A DNA stretch of 64,000 nucleotides, taken from CAWDVR01 sp044869805. GTDB lineage: Bacteria > Acidobacteriota > Thermoanaerobaculia > Multivoradales > SZUA-115. Positions 8,369 through 18,562 of this stretch are shown piece after piece. The stretch covers positions 21,188-85,187 of the forward strand of contig JBIOXV010000073.1 in NCBI GenBank assembly GCA_044869805.1. Direction: 5' to 3'. The notes below the pieces were generated by a model. The model had not been told where the DNA came from, made no database searches, and worked only from the letters and a program-made list of their open reading frames with translations. The first letter of the stretch is position 1, and every line of letters begins with the position of its first letter. The translations under genes were made by a program, and so were the position numbers.

Positions 8369-10015
8369 ATGACCCGAGCAGCTCCGAGCAGGGGCAAGCG
8401 TCGAGCGGCAGCGGCCCCGCGCCGGAGCTTCGTCCTGGAGCGCAACCAGCCCCTCTCGCGGAGCCTGCTCTGGCGCCTGCAGCGCAGCTTCTTCGAGCGC
8501 CGCGGGGCCCAGGCGTGGACCGAGGCGGTGGTGCCGCACTACATCACCTCCAATCCGTGGATCGCCGATGCCTACGCCAAGGTGGTGCTCGGCTGGCTGC
8601 GGGACCTCAGCTCCCCGCCGGCGGCAGGCAAACGGCAAGGGCCGCCGCTCGACCTCGGGCGGCCCATTCACATCGTCGAGCTGGGGTGCGGCTCTGGCCG
8701 CTTCGCCTACCACTTCCTGCTGCGCTTCTTCGATCTCCTGAGCCGCTCCAGCGTCGCCGAGGTGCCGGTGCGCTACGTGCTCACCGATTTCACCGAGCAC
8801 AACCTCGAGGTGCTGCGCTCCAACGTCGCGCTGCAGCCCTTCGTCGAGGCGGGCCTCCTGGACTTCGCGCGCTACGACGCCGGGGCGGACCTCGAGATCT
8901 CGCTCAGTCAGTCGGGCGAGGTGCTCGCCCCGCGGCGTCGCGCAAACCCGTTGGTGGTGCTCGCCAACTACGTCTTCGACGGCGTTCCCCAGGACTGCTT
9001 CACGCTCCGCGCCGGCCACCTTTACGAGAGCCTGGTGACGCTCTCCTCGCGGCAGCGCGAGCCCGACCTCGAAGACCCGGCGGTGCTGGCGCGGCTCGAG
9101 ATCGCGTGGCAGCAGCGGCCGGCTCCCGCCGACCCCTACGGCGAGCCCGAGCTCGACCGCATCCTCGCCGAGTACGCGGCCGGCCTGGAGGACACCACGC
9201 TGGTGTTTCCCGCTGCCGCGTTGCGCTGCCTGCGCAATTTGAAGCGCCTCGCCGGCGGGCGGCTGCTGCTGCTTTCCGCCGACAAGGGCTACAGCAGCGA
9301 GTCCTCCCTGGCCGGGCGCCCCGCGCCGGGCCTAGCCGTCCACGGCAGCTTCTCGCTGATGGTCAACTACCACGCCGTGGGCCGCTGGTTCGCCCATCGC
9401 GGCGGCAGCTTCCTCGCCTCCTCTCACCAGTCGAGGCACCTCCACGTCGTGGCGGGCCTGCTCGGCGCCGGAGCCTGGCCGGAGACCCGACTGGCCTTCG
9501 ACGAAGCTGCCGAAAGGCGCGGGCCGGACGATTTCTTCGTGGTCAAGAAGGGCATCGAGGCGATCTACCCCTCGCTCGGCCTCGACTTCCTGCTCGCCTG
9601 GATGCGGCTCAGCGGCTGGGACCACAACGTCTTTCTAGGTTGCCTGCCGGTGCTGCTGGAACGGGTGAACGAGGCGAGCGAGGCGGAGCGAGAGCAGGTG
9701 GCGGTCGCCACGCGGCGCATCTGGGAGGCCTACTTCCCCCTGCGCGAGTCGCCGGACCTGCCGTTCTGCCTGGGCATGGTCGGCGTCGCCCTGGGCCGTT
9801 GGAGCGAGGCGATCGAGTATTTCGAGCAGTCGCTGCGCCTGCACGGCGAGACGCCGGCAACCGCCATGCAGATGGCCTTCTGCCAGTATCAGCTCGGCGA
9901 ACGGGCAGCGGCTCTCCAGCGGCTCGACCGTGCTCTGGCCGAGGAGCCGGGCCTCGAGGCCGCCCTCGAGCTGCGCCGGGAGATCGAGGAGGCTTCGCCA
10001 GGCGCAGGTCACTGA
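8369..10015 (+). CDS. SAM-dependent methyltransferase (MidA-like) with C-terminal TPRs
   Basis: A 548-residue protein. The N-terminal part has a SAM-binding motif, IVELGCGSGRFAYHFL (about 100-115), then YVLTDFTEHNLEVL and VVLANYVFDGVPQDCF. The last resembles the product-side motif of MidA/NDUFAF7-type protein-arginine methyltransferases (family form: NEFFDALP). The last roughly 110 residues look like two TPR units (WSEAIEYFEQSLRLHGETP and AALQRLDRALAEEPGLEAAL), suggesting recognition of a protein partner. The start lies in an Arg/Ala-rich leader, and a later start is possible. Function is inferred from fold only. Confidence 0.7.
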   Translation: MTRAAPSRGKRRAAAAPRRSFVLERNQPLSRSLLWRLQRSFFERRGAQAWTEAVVPHYITSNPWIADAYAKVVLGWLRDLSSPPAAGKRQGPPLDLGRPIHIVELGCGSGRFAYHFLLRFFDLLSRSSVAEVPVRYVLTDFTEHNLEVLRSNVALQPFVEAGLLDFARYDAGADLEISLSQSGEVLAPRRRANPLVVLANYVFDGVPQDCFTLRAGHLYESLVTLSSRQREPDLEDPAVLARLEIAWQQRPAPADPYGEPELDRILAEYAAGLEDTTLVFPAAALRCLRNLKRLAGGRLLLLSADKGYSSESSLAGRPAPGLAVHGSFSLMVNYHAVGRWFAHRGGSFLASSHQSRHLHVVAGLLGAGAWPETRLAFDEAAERRGPDDFFVVKKGIEAIYPSLGLDFLLAWMRLSGWDHNVFLGCLPVLLERVNEASEAEREQVAVATRRIWEAYFPLRESPDLPFCLGMVGVALGRWSEAIEYFEQSLRLHGETPATAMQMAFCQYQLGERAAALQRLDRALAEEPGLEAALELRREIEEASPGAGH

Positions 10016-10022
10016 CCGAGCC

Positions 10023-10091
10023 GCCCGTTTCAACTGAGACGGGCCGACTGAGGCGGGAGGCAGACCCGCCGGGCGGCGGCGCCGCCCGGCG
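10023..10091. terminator. Paired hairpins between convergent genes
   Basis: Two hairpins sit between the methyltransferase stop (10015) and the stop of the opposite-strand small gene (10112). The first is 10023-10031 with 10036-10044 (GCCCGTTTC / GAGACGGGC, one G-T pair). The second is a perfect 11-bp stem with a 3-base loop, 10067-10077 with 10081-10091. Neither has a long T-tract, but position and symmetry suggest a bidirectional terminator. Confidence 0.5.
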
Positions 10092-10111
10092 TGAGGGCTG
10101 CTGATGCCGCT

Positions 10112-10294
10112 CTACCCTCTCGGCGGGTCCGGGTTCGGCATCGGAGGCGTGTCGGTCTTGGCGCGCCAGCCGCCGGAGCGCGGCCACCGCTCGTGCGGGG
10201 GCTTGGCCCGGTGCTTGGTGGCGTTGGAGCGCGAAGACTTGCGGGTGCGGAGGCTGGCGGACTTGGACTTGGTAGTGGCACGTCGAACGGACAT
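10112..10294 (-). CDS. Small basic Ser/Arg/Lys/Pro-rich protein
   Basis: A 60-residue protein beginning MSVRRATTKSKSASLRTRK and ending in a Pro-rich NPDPPRG tail. The ATG at 10294 is preceded by a strong ribosome site (GGGAGG, 6 bases upstream), the main reason to believe the gene is real. It is strongly basic with no hydrophobic core, so probably nucleic-acid binding or disordered. I do not recognise the family. The frame stays open further upstream, but that part lacks a ribosome site. Confidence 0.5.
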   Translation of the reverse strand: MSVRRATTKSKSASLRTRKSSRSNATKHRAKPPHERWPRSGGWRAKTDTPPMPNPDPPRG

Positions 10295-10468
10295 GAGATC
10301 CCTCCCTGCTCGGGTGGCCGAAGCCGGTTGGTTCTGGCCGGCGGGACCGACCCCGCCGGGGTCTCGAGGTTGCTTGGATCGTCGGGGAGAGGAACGACCG
10401 CGCGATCGCGATCCCCTCAGCGCCCGACCCTCGAGCACCGAGGTAAGCGCGAAGCGACCAGAAACCGG

Positions 10469-11146
10469 CTAGCGCAGGAGGACGGAGAAGGTGGGAGAGG
10501 TGAGGCGGTGGCCGTCGCCGAGCACGGCCGTGATCTGCCAGTAGATCAGGCTGCCGGGCGGCAGCCCGGCGAGGGAAGAGGAGGGCACCTGGTACGTGGG
10601 GGCGGAGAGGCCTTTGACCGAGGCCACCGGCGCCAGGGCGCCGGTGCTGACCTGGGCCTCGTAGGCGGTGGCGCCGGGCACCGCCTCCCAGCGCAGCACG
10701 AAGCTCTCGGCGGGGAGCTCCGTGCTCTCCGGCAGGAGCGAGCGGATGGCCTGCGGGCGGCCGTCGCGATAGGCGGGGTCGCCGGTACCGAAGCCGAAGC
10801 GCCACCCGAGCCCGAGCGCCAACAGCGCCATTGCCGCGGCGGCCACGGCCCAGCGTTGCCAGGCGGCCGGGCGCGCCCGAGGCGAGAGGGACGAAGCCGG
10901 GACCGAGCCCACCTGCTCCTCTCGCAGCTCGCGCAGGTAGGCGGCGGCGAGCCGCCAGTCCTCGGCGCAGTCGGCGCAGGTGGCCGTGTGCTCGACCGCG
11001 GTGCGGAGCTCGGCCGGCGAGAGCTCACCGCGCACCGCCTGCAGGATCACCTCCGGTCGCGGGCAGGCGTCGGGGTCGGGCGGCGGGACTCCCGAGGCCT
11101 GGAACGCAGCCCGCAGCGCGTCGTCGTTGCCGGCATCGCTGGTCAT
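10469..11146 (-). CDS. Zinc-finger anti-sigma factor with membrane anchor and external beta domain
   Basis: A 225-residue protein whose ATG overlaps the sigma-factor stop (ATGA), so the pair is translationally coupled. The N-terminal part holds an HC2-type zinc finger: AVEHTATCADCAEDW (H-x3-C-x2-C, about 48-62). One membrane helix follows (WAVAAAAMALLALGLGWRF, about 95-113). The rest (about 115-225) reads as a fibronectin/Ig-like beta domain (FVLRWEAVPGATAYEAQVS, PPGSLIYWQITAV) and would be periplasmic. By family logic it sequesters the adjacent sigma factor at the membrane. Confidence 0.75.
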   Translation of the reverse strand: MTSDAGNDDALRAAFQASGVPPPDPDACPRPEVILQAVRGELSPAELRTAVEHTATCADCAEDWRLAAAYLRELREEQVGSVPASSLSPRARPAAWQRWAVAAAAMALLALGLGWRFGFGTGDPAYRDGRPQAIRSLLPESTELPAESFVLRWEAVPGATAYEAQVSTGALAPVASVKGLSAPTYQVPSSSLAGLPPGSLIYWQITAVLGDGHRLTSPTFSVLLR

Positions 11147-11709
11147 GGTGTCACTCCCTTTCCGGCAAGGCATTGGCGAAGGTCCGCCAGGCCGCGGTAG
11201 ACGAGGTTCTCGGCCTTCTTCTCCGTCCAGCCCATCAGGCGGCACACCTCGGGCACCGTGTGCCCCTGCAGGTGAAGCGTCGCCGCCAACCGCCGTGGCG
11301 CAACCAGCCGCCCCAGGCAGGCGCGGATCGCCCGGCCGATCTCCCGTCCGGCTTGGCGCTGCTCGGGACTGGAGCCGGCCGACGGCGGCAGTGGCGCCGC
11401 TTCCCCTTCCTCGAGCGACACTTCGCGGCGGCGGCGCCGGCGGCGGATCTCGTCGACCACGGCCGAGTAGGCCGCCTTGCGCAAATAGGACGATGTGAAC
11501 TGGACTTCTCCCTCAGCCCGGCGCTCGACGTCCATCACCCGCATCAACGCCACCTGCACCAGGTCCTCGGCCTGGTCGGCCAGCCAGTAGGGGCACACCC
11601 GTGCCACCGCCCGGGTGAGCGCGGCGCGCAAGGCGGCCAGGTCGTCCTCGAGGCGCAAGTTCAGTGGCTCCACGCTTCCAACGATGCGCGGTCGTTCTTT
11701 TGCAGGCAA
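11143..11709 (-). CDS. ECF-like RNA polymerase sigma-70 family factor
   Basis: A 188-residue protein with region 2 at about 20-85 (DQAEDLVQVALMRVMD, then SSYLRKAAYSAVVDEIRRRRRR) and region 4 at about 120-180 (LGRLVAPRRLAATLHLQGHTVPEVCRLMGWTEKKAENL, a helix-turn-helix). It overlaps the anti-sigma gene by four bases. The listed start is a TTG; an in-frame GTG at 11673 is an alternative, and neither has a clear ribosome site. Its regulon is unknown. The nearby CHAT/TPR gene and the TonB-dependent receptor are candidates by position only. Confidence 0.78.
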   Translation of the reverse strand: MPAKERPRIVGSVEPLNLRLEDDLAALRAALTRAVARVCPYWLADQAEDLVQVALMRVMDVERRAEGEVQFTSSYLRKAAYSAVVDEIRRRRRRREVSLEEGEAAPLPPSAGSSPEQRQAGREIGRAIRACLGRLVAPRRLAATLHLQGHTVPEVCRLMGWTEKKAENLVYRGLADLRQCLAGKGVTP

Positions 11710-11843
11710 GTCGGAACAGCGTACTACGGCCCAGGTCGTTCTCGGGGGTCCCCCTAGCGGCCCCCGCCGCGGCTCTGTAAGATCGCGCTAACGGAACCGT
11801 CACCCAGTCCCGCCTCGCGCCGAGGCGATTAAGGAGATCGAAG

Positions 11844-14800
11844 ATGCTGCGACATCCCAGGATGTCAGGCGCACTTCTCGTTCTGCCGTTCTTCTCCCTC
11901 ACCCTCGCGCTCGCCCTCCCTGCCACCCTCCACGCCCAGTCCCAGGCCACCACCGGCGTCATCGAGGGCACGGCGGTCGACGAGACCGGCGGCGTGCTGC
12001 CGGGGGTGACAGTGGTGGTCCGCAACACCGCCACCGGATACGAGCAGACGCTGACCACCGACAGCCGGGGCCGCTTCCGCGGCGTGCTGCTGCCGCTCGG
12101 CCCCTATCGGCTGACGGCGAGCCTCGAGGGCTTCTCGACCCTGGTGCGCGACGGCATCGACCTGGCGCTCGGCCAGACCGTGTCGCTTACCCTCGGCATG
12201 TCGGTGTCGGCGATCGCGCAGGAGATCACGGTCACCGCCGAGGCGCCGCTGATCGAAACCAGCCGCACCGAGGGCGCGACGCGCATCGACGAGGCCTCGA
12301 TCGAGGGCCTGCCCAACAACGGCCGCAACTTCCTCGACTTCACCAAGCTCACCCCCGGGGTGACCATCGTCCAGGGCCCGGACGGCGACGAGCTGTCGAT
12401 CAACGGCCAGAAGGGCATCGCCAACAACATCTCGGTCGACGGCGCCGACTTCAACAACCCGTTCTTCGGCGAGCAGCGCGGCGGCCAGCGCCCGCCCTTC
12501 ACCTTCAACCTGGACGCGGTGCAGGAAGTGGTGGTGGTGGCCGACGGCGCGCCGGCCGAGTTCGGCCGCTCCTCGGGCGGCTTCGTCAACGTGGTCACCA
12601 AGTCGGGGACCAACGAGCTGCACGGCAGCGCGCACGGCTTCTACAAGGACGACAGCCTGTCGTCGACACCCAAGAACCCCGACGGCAGCGCCGCCGAGGA
12701 AGGCGAGTTCGACCAGACCCAGCTCGGCTTCACCTTGGGGGGCCCGATCCAGCAGGACAAGCTCTTCTACTTCGTGGCCGCCGACGTGCAGCGCGGCGAG
12801 CGCACCAAGCAGACCAACGCCGGCCGCATGGACCCGCAGCTCGTCGCCTTCCTCGCCTCGATCGGCATCCCCAACGACAATGCGCCCATCACCCGCACCG
12901 ACGATGCCGAGGTCGCCCTCGCCAAGGTGGACTGGAACGCCTCGGAGAAGAACCTGGTCACGCTGCGCTACTCCTACACCAACTCGGAGCAGGTCAACGG
13001 CACCTTCGACGTCGACCAGTGGGGCGCCTCGGCCAACGGCATCGAGCGCGACTACTCGAGCGCCGGCACGGCGACCTGGATCAGCACCCTCTCGCCCAGC
13101 CTGCTCAACGAGCTCCGCCTCCAGTACGCCAAGGAGTGGCGGCCGCGGCCCTATGACGGCCCGACCATCCCGGGCCAGAACCGGGCCTTCCCCGACACCG
13201 CCATCGCCGCGAACGGCAACCGCTTCGGCATGCCCTTCTTCCTGCCCGTCCAGTACGACGACGACCGCACCCAGATCACCGACAACGTCTCCTGGCTGCT
13301 CGCCGATCACTCGATCAAGGCGGGTGTCGAGTACAACGAGGTCGCCTCGTCGCAGACCTTCATCGGCTTCGCCAACGGCCGCTTCATCTTCTCGAGCGTC
13401 AACGGCTTCATCAACTATTACAACAACCCCAACTACGTCGAGTGCTCGAACGGCAGCTCGTCGCAGACCGGCGTCTGCCCGGCGGGCACCTCGGTGGTGG
13501 GTCCGGTGCTGCTCTACCTGCAGCAGGCGGGCGCGGGAAACACCTCGGTGGAGGAGGCCGGCACCCAGACCATCAAGCAGCGCGAGCCGGCGATCTACGT
13601 GCAGGACGAATGGCGACCCACGACCAACCTCACGTTGCAGTACGGCCTGCGCTGGGAGGCACTGGACAACCCCTCCGTCCGCACTCCGCCCTCGCAGGTG
13701 TTCTTCGCGCCGTTCATCGGCCGCACGGTGAACACCGCGGCCGGCCCGCAGACCTTCCCCTCGGACGGCGACATCCCCGACGACTACGAGATGTGGCAGC
13801 CGCGCCTCGGCGTGTCCTGGGTGCCGGATCCGGACAGCAAGTCGGTGGTGCGTGGCACCGCCGGCATCTTCCACGCGCGCCTGCCGGCCCTGAACCTCGC
13901 CTCCACGCGCTCGACCAACGGCACCCTGGGCCAGACCCTGTTCCGCAACAGCTCCCTGGTCGGCGTCTTGGGGCCGACCCCCGACTACACGACGCTGATC
14001 AACACCCAGGGACTGCCCGTCTTCTTCCCCGACGTGTTCGTCTACGACAAGGACTGGCAGACGCCGCGCACCTACTCCTACAGCCTGTCCTACGAGCGCG
14101 AGGTGATCACCGATCACGCGGTGCTGCTCAAGCTCAACTACGCCAAGACCGACCACATCACCCGCTTTACCAACCGCAACGACCCGCGCCTGGGCTCGCC
14201 CTGGTCGTCGGGGCTGCCGCCCGGCGGCATCAACGGCATCACGACCCTGACCACCGTCGAGTCGACCGCCAAGAGCCGCTACCAGGGCGTGACCCTGGGG
14301 CTCAACAAGCGGTGGTCGAAGAACTATCAGTACCAGGTCTACTACACCTGGTCGAAGGACGAGTCGGACGACGACAACGAGCGCGACCCCTTCACTTTCC
14401 GCTACGCCGACATCACCCAGCTCGACCGGGAGTTCAGCTACTCGGACCGCGACCAGCGCCACCGGGTCAACGCCTTTGGCCTCTTCCGCCTGCCCTGGGA
14501 GCTGGACTTGAACGCGCGCTACGCCTACCGCTCGGCGCAGCCCAAGTCGATCAAGGCCGACGGCACCGACGCCGCCACCCCCGCCGACCGCATCAACCCG
14601 GACGGCTCGGTGACGCGCCGCAACCTGGGCCGCAAGGACAACAAGTTCAACTCCCTCGACCTGCGTCTGTCGAAGGACTTCGAGGTCGGCAACTTCACCC
14701 TGCAGCCGAGCTTCGAGGTCTTCAACGTGTTCGACGCGGACAACTTCGTCCGCCCCCAGGTCACCAGCCTGGCCTTCAACTTCGACGGCACGGTGAGAAG

Positions 14801-14852
14801 CGGCGCCGGCGACCCGCGCCAGTTCCAGCTCGGCCTGCGGCTGACCTGGTAG
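11844..14852 (+). CDS. TonB-dependent receptor, Oar-like, with N-terminal carboxypeptidase-regulatory domain
   Basis: A 1002-residue outer-membrane protein. The signal peptide spans about 1-34 (ending TLHAQSQ). A CarboxypepD_reg-like beta domain at about 38-120 has GTAVDETGGVLPGVTVVVRN and GRFRGVLLPLGPYRL. The plug domain at about 125-260 has GATRIDEASIEGLPNNGRNF and FGRSSGGFVNVVTKSGTNELHG. A long beta-barrel follows, ending GDPRQFQLGLRLTW with a C-terminal aromatic residue. AAGGAG at 11831 lies 7 bases before the ATG. The Oar-like class is greatly expanded in Acidobacteriota and is associated with uptake of polymers or peptides; the substrate here cannot be told. Confidence 0.92.
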   Translation: MLRHPRMSGALLVLPFFSLTLALALPATLHAQSQATTGVIEGTAVDETGGVLPGVTVVVRNTATGYEQTLTTDSRGRFRGVLLPLGPYRLTASLEGFSTLVRDGIDLALGQTVSLTLGMSVSAIAQEITVTAEAPLIETSRTEGATRIDEASIEGLPNNGRNFLDFTKLTPGVTIVQGPDGDELSINGQKGIANNISVDGADFNNPFFGEQRGGQRPPFTFNLDAVQEVVVVADGAPAEFGRSSGGFVNVVTKSGTNELHGSAHGFYKDDSLSSTPKNPDGSAAEEGEFDQTQLGFTLGGPIQQDKLFYFVAADVQRGERTKQTNAGRMDPQLVAFLASIGIPNDNAPITRTDDAEVALAKVDWNASEKNLVTLRYSYTNSEQVNGTFDVDQWGASANGIERDYSSAGTATWISTLSPSLLNELRLQYAKEWRPRPYDGPTIPGQNRAFPDTAIAANGNRFGMPFFLPVQYDDDRTQITDNVSWLLADHSIKAGVEYNEVASSQTFIGFANGRFIFSSVNGFINYYNNPNYVECSNGSSSQTGVCPAGTSVVGPVLLYLQQAGAGNTSVEEAGTQTIKQREPAIYVQDEWRPTTNLTLQYGLRWEALDNPSVRTPPSQVFFAPFIGRTVNTAAGPQTFPSDGDIPDDYEMWQPRLGVSWVPDPDSKSVVRGTAGIFHARLPALNLASTRSTNGTLGQTLFRNSSLVGVLGPTPDYTTLINTQGLPVFFPDVFVYDKDWQTPRTYSYSLSYEREVITDHAVLLKLNYAKTDHITRFTNRNDPRLGSPWSSGLPPGGINGITTLTTVESTAKSRYQGVTLGLNKRWSKNYQYQVYYTWSKDESDDDNERDPFTFRYADITQLDREFSYSDRDQRHRVNAFGLFRLPWELDLNARYAYRSAQPKSIKADGTDAATPADRINPDGSVTRRNLGRKDNKFNSLDLRLSKDFEVGNFTLQPSFEVFNVFDADNFVRPQVTSLAFNFDGTVRSGAGDPRQFQLGLRLTW

Positions 14853-14937
14853 GGGGCCGGCTGTAGGATGGTGGAGATGATCGCGGGGCCAGGTGACGCC
14901 TGGCCTCGCGGTTTCAGCCACCGAGGAAGCCGCCGCC

Positions 14938-15219
14938 ATGCTGACGCCGCTCGAAGTCAAGGCTCTCGAACCTTTCAGGATCTGGATTCGCTACTCCGAC
15001 GAAACGCAGGGTGAGGTGGATCTCTCGGACCTCGCGGGACGCGGAGTCTTCTCGCTCTGGGACAAGGAGGGCGCTTTCCAGCAGGTGCACCTCGGACCCT
15101 GGGGGGCGATCGCCTGGACGGACGAGGTTGAGCTCTGCCCGGACAGCGTGTACCTCCGGCTCACCGGCAAGAGCCCGGAGGAGCTGTTCCCCGCTCTCGC
15201 CCGGAGGCAGGTTGCCTGA
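14938..15219 (+). CDS. DUF2442 protein
   Basis: A 93-residue protein matching the DUF2442 pattern: PFRIWIRYSDETQGEVDLS, GVFSLWDKEGAFQQV, WTDEVELCPDSVYLRLTG. DUF2442 proteins commonly sit beside DUF4160 proteins, an arrangement often regarded as a toxin-antitoxin-like pair, although no activity has been assigned as far as I know. The ATG at 14938 is chosen. An in-frame GTG at 14893 would add 15 residues unlike the family. Confidence 0.78.
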   Translation: MLTPLEVKALEPFRIWIRYSDETQGEVDLSDLAGRGVFSLWDKEGAFQQVHLGPWGAIAWTDEVELCPDSVYLRLTGKSPEELFPALARRQVA

Positions 15220-15472
15220 GATCAGCCGCTTCTTCGGCATCGTCATTCGGATGTACTTCGACGACCACAACCCGCCTCATTTCCATGCCGAGTACGGCGC
15301 CGACCAGGCGGTGATCGAGATCGACAGCCTGGCGCTGATCGCCGGCCGCCTTCCGGCGCGAGCACTGGGTCTCGTCATGGAGTGGGCCGCGCTCCACCAG
15401 GCAGAGCTTCGAGCCTGCTGGCAGAAGGCGCAGAACCAACAGGCGCCGGGCAAGATCGCGCCGCTGGCTTGA
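15212..15472 (+). CDS. DUF4160 protein with TTG start
   Basis: An 86-residue protein. Read from the TTG at 15212 it begins MPEISRFFGIVIRMYFDD, then HNPPHFHAEYG, the classic DUF4160 start. No ATG gives the family N-terminus, so the TTG is well supported. It overlaps the DUF2442 gene by 8 bases, and a CGGAGG ribosome site lies at about 15201-15206. Probably cytosolic, and probably a partner of the upstream protein. Confidence 0.82.
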   Translation: MPEISRFFGIVIRMYFDDHNPPHFHAEYGADQAVIEIDSLALIAGRLPARALGLVMEWAALHQAELRACWQKAQNQQAPGKIAPLA

Positions 15473-15930
15473 TCGGCTCCTCGGCCTCACAGCTTCTCCG
15501 CCTCCTGCCCGTCCAACGGCTTCGACCTGAGGCCCTACCGCCGCCGGCGTGCCTTGGTTCCCGCCCGAACTCCAGGCCGGACGACCTCGCTGACCTCCTC
15601 GACGCAGCCTGGGCGGCGACGGCAAAGTAGCCCGTACCGAACCGGAGCCCTTTTCTTCTCGCCCTCGTCACTTCTTTGGTCGCTCCCCCGCCGCCCCTTT
15701 TCCATAATCTCGAATCGCACCGGACTCCAGGCTTCCGGGAATTTTTCCCGGAAGCCCGGCCCTGCCGGCTCTCGGCGGATCTTGCGTCCATGGCCTAAGC
15801 CTCATGGCGGCCGAGGGATACGAGCGCCGGCCGGCGGTGGTACAGAGGTTGCTGGCCTAACGTGGCAGGCGGAGCCGTCTTCGCCTTGCCGACACAACCT
15901 GAGGATTGACACCCGAGGAGGCGCAGCGTG
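15473..15930. other. Gene-poor stretch with one perfect hairpin
   Basis: About 460 bases without a convincing gene. It contains a perfect 9-bp inverted repeat with a 5-base AT loop (CTTCCGGGA at 15732-15740, TCCCGGAAG at 15746-15754). There is no T-tract immediately after it. Composition is less GC-rich than the flanks, consistent with a promoter region for the gene at 15931. I see no RNA gene in it. Confidence 0.4.
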
Positions 15931-17040
15931 ATGGACCCCGGCCTGGACTCCCTGCTCGAATCGGCAAACGAACCCCGCCTCGACGACCCCGACCGCCGGC
16001 CCGGCAAGCCCGCCGCCGACCCCCCTGCCGTCGACCCACTTGCGGGCGGCACCCGCCTGCTCTCGATCGCCACCCTCGCCTGGCTCACCGACGGCGGCTA
16101 CTTCCAGCCGGCCGACGGCTCGCCGCTGGCGCCGCTCGCCGGGCCGCTGCGCTGGTGCACGGCGGCCGAGCGGCAGCGGGCCGGCGCCCGGCTGCTGGCG
16201 AGCGATCCCTTCCGCTCCGGCGCGCGCCTGGTGGCGCAGCGCCTGCGCCTGTCGCCGCTCGGCCAGGCGCTGGCGGTGCTTGAGCAGCCGCAGGCGCGGC
16301 TGCGCATCGCGATCGCCGAGCCCCACCGGGCGCCGAAGGTCTTCCAGTTCTTCGTCCGCGGCCGGTTGGCGGTGCGCGGCGAGAACGACCCCGAGGGCTT
16401 CCGCCTCGCCGAGCCGGTGCGGCTCTCGGCCCTGCTCACCGCCCTGGCCGCCCGCCTCGACGCCTCGCGGCTCGCACCGGAGCTCGAGGCCGTGGCCTTG
16501 CTACCCGAGGTCTTCGAGCTGCTGACGGCGCTGTGGAAGAAGCTCGGCCGCGGGGTCGAAGAACCGCTCACCGAGGAGCGGCTGATCTGCCTCTTGGGCG
16601 GCGTCTCGGACGGCCACGACGAGGGCCGCTCGCTGCTCGCGGCGATGGTCGCCGCGGGGCTGCTCGAGAAACGCGGTACGGCCTACTTCCTCGCGTCGTC
16701 GCTGGCCCGCTGGCTCGGCCTGGTGTGGTCGGACTACGTGGTCGAGATCGAGCGCCGGGAGCTCGCCGGGGCGGATACAGATCACCGGCCGCCGGCCGAG
16801 CGGCGGCAGATCTTCGCCGGGCCGCCGGGCGAGCGCGTGCTGTGCGAGGAGCTGGCGGGCGCGCCGGCGGGGGACGGCGGGCGAGTGCTGCTCTTCCTGC
16901 GCCTGCAACGCTGGGAGCTCGAGCAGCGCCTGGCCCGGCACTTGGCCGGCGGCAGCGACGGTGGCGCGCACTGGGCGCTGGCCGGCGAGGCGGAGCCGGC
17001 GGGGCGGTTTCCCTGGCCGACCAGCCTGTCGGTCCACTGA
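15931..17040 (+). CDS. Unrecognised 369-residue protein
   Basis: I do not recognise this protein. It is soluble, rich in Leu/Ala/Arg, with no signal peptide. The N-terminus is acidic and Pro-rich (about 1-40). The remainder looks alpha/beta with helical winged segments such as LIATLAWLTDGGYF-like (here LLSIATLAWLTDGGYF) and a central FQFFVRGRLAVRGENDPEGFRL strand-rich part. GAGGAGG at 15915-15921 precedes both a GTG (15928) and the ATG at 15931; the ATG is used. It lies 142 bases upstream of the NtrC-type regulator and may share its promoter region. Confidence 0.65.
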   Translation: MDPGLDSLLESANEPRLDDPDRRPGKPAADPPAVDPLAGGTRLLSIATLAWLTDGGYFQPADGSPLAPLAGPLRWCTAAERQRAGARLLASDPFRSGARLVAQRLRLSPLGQALAVLEQPQARLRIAIAEPHRAPKVFQFFVRGRLAVRGENDPEGFRLAEPVRLSALLTALAARLDASRLAPELEAVALLPEVFELLTALWKKLGRGVEEPLTEERLICLLGGVSDGHDEGRSLLAAMVAAGLLEKRGTAYFLASSLARWLGLVWSDYVVEIERRELAGADTDHRPPAERRQIFAGPPGERVLCEELAGAPAGDGGRVLLFLRLQRWELEQRLARHLAGGSDGGAHWALAGEAEPAGRFPWPTSLSVH

Positions 17041-17182
17041 GGTCGAGGCCTGGCCCTTCGGCGCTCGCCGCGTTCTCCGACAGCCGCCGACGACGAATGG
17101 ACGAACGGACTTGATACCCATGCAAGTTAAGCTTGGCGAGAAGGTGCGCCGGTGGACGGTCCCCATCGTCGGCCATCTCGGT

Positions 17183-18547
<1,365 letters not shown>

Positions 18548-18562
18548 AGCGCGCTAGAGTAG

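Noticed and set aside
6313..10104. Long plus-strand open frame across the CHAT gene
   Set aside because: Shadow of the CHAT gene and of the adjacent methyltransferase in another frame.
11865..14960. A very long open frame opposite the TonB-dependent receptor
   Set aside because: Antisense shadow caused by high GC; no ribosome site, low-complexity Ala/Arg/Val/Gly/Glu composition, while the plus-strand frame is an unmistakable receptor.
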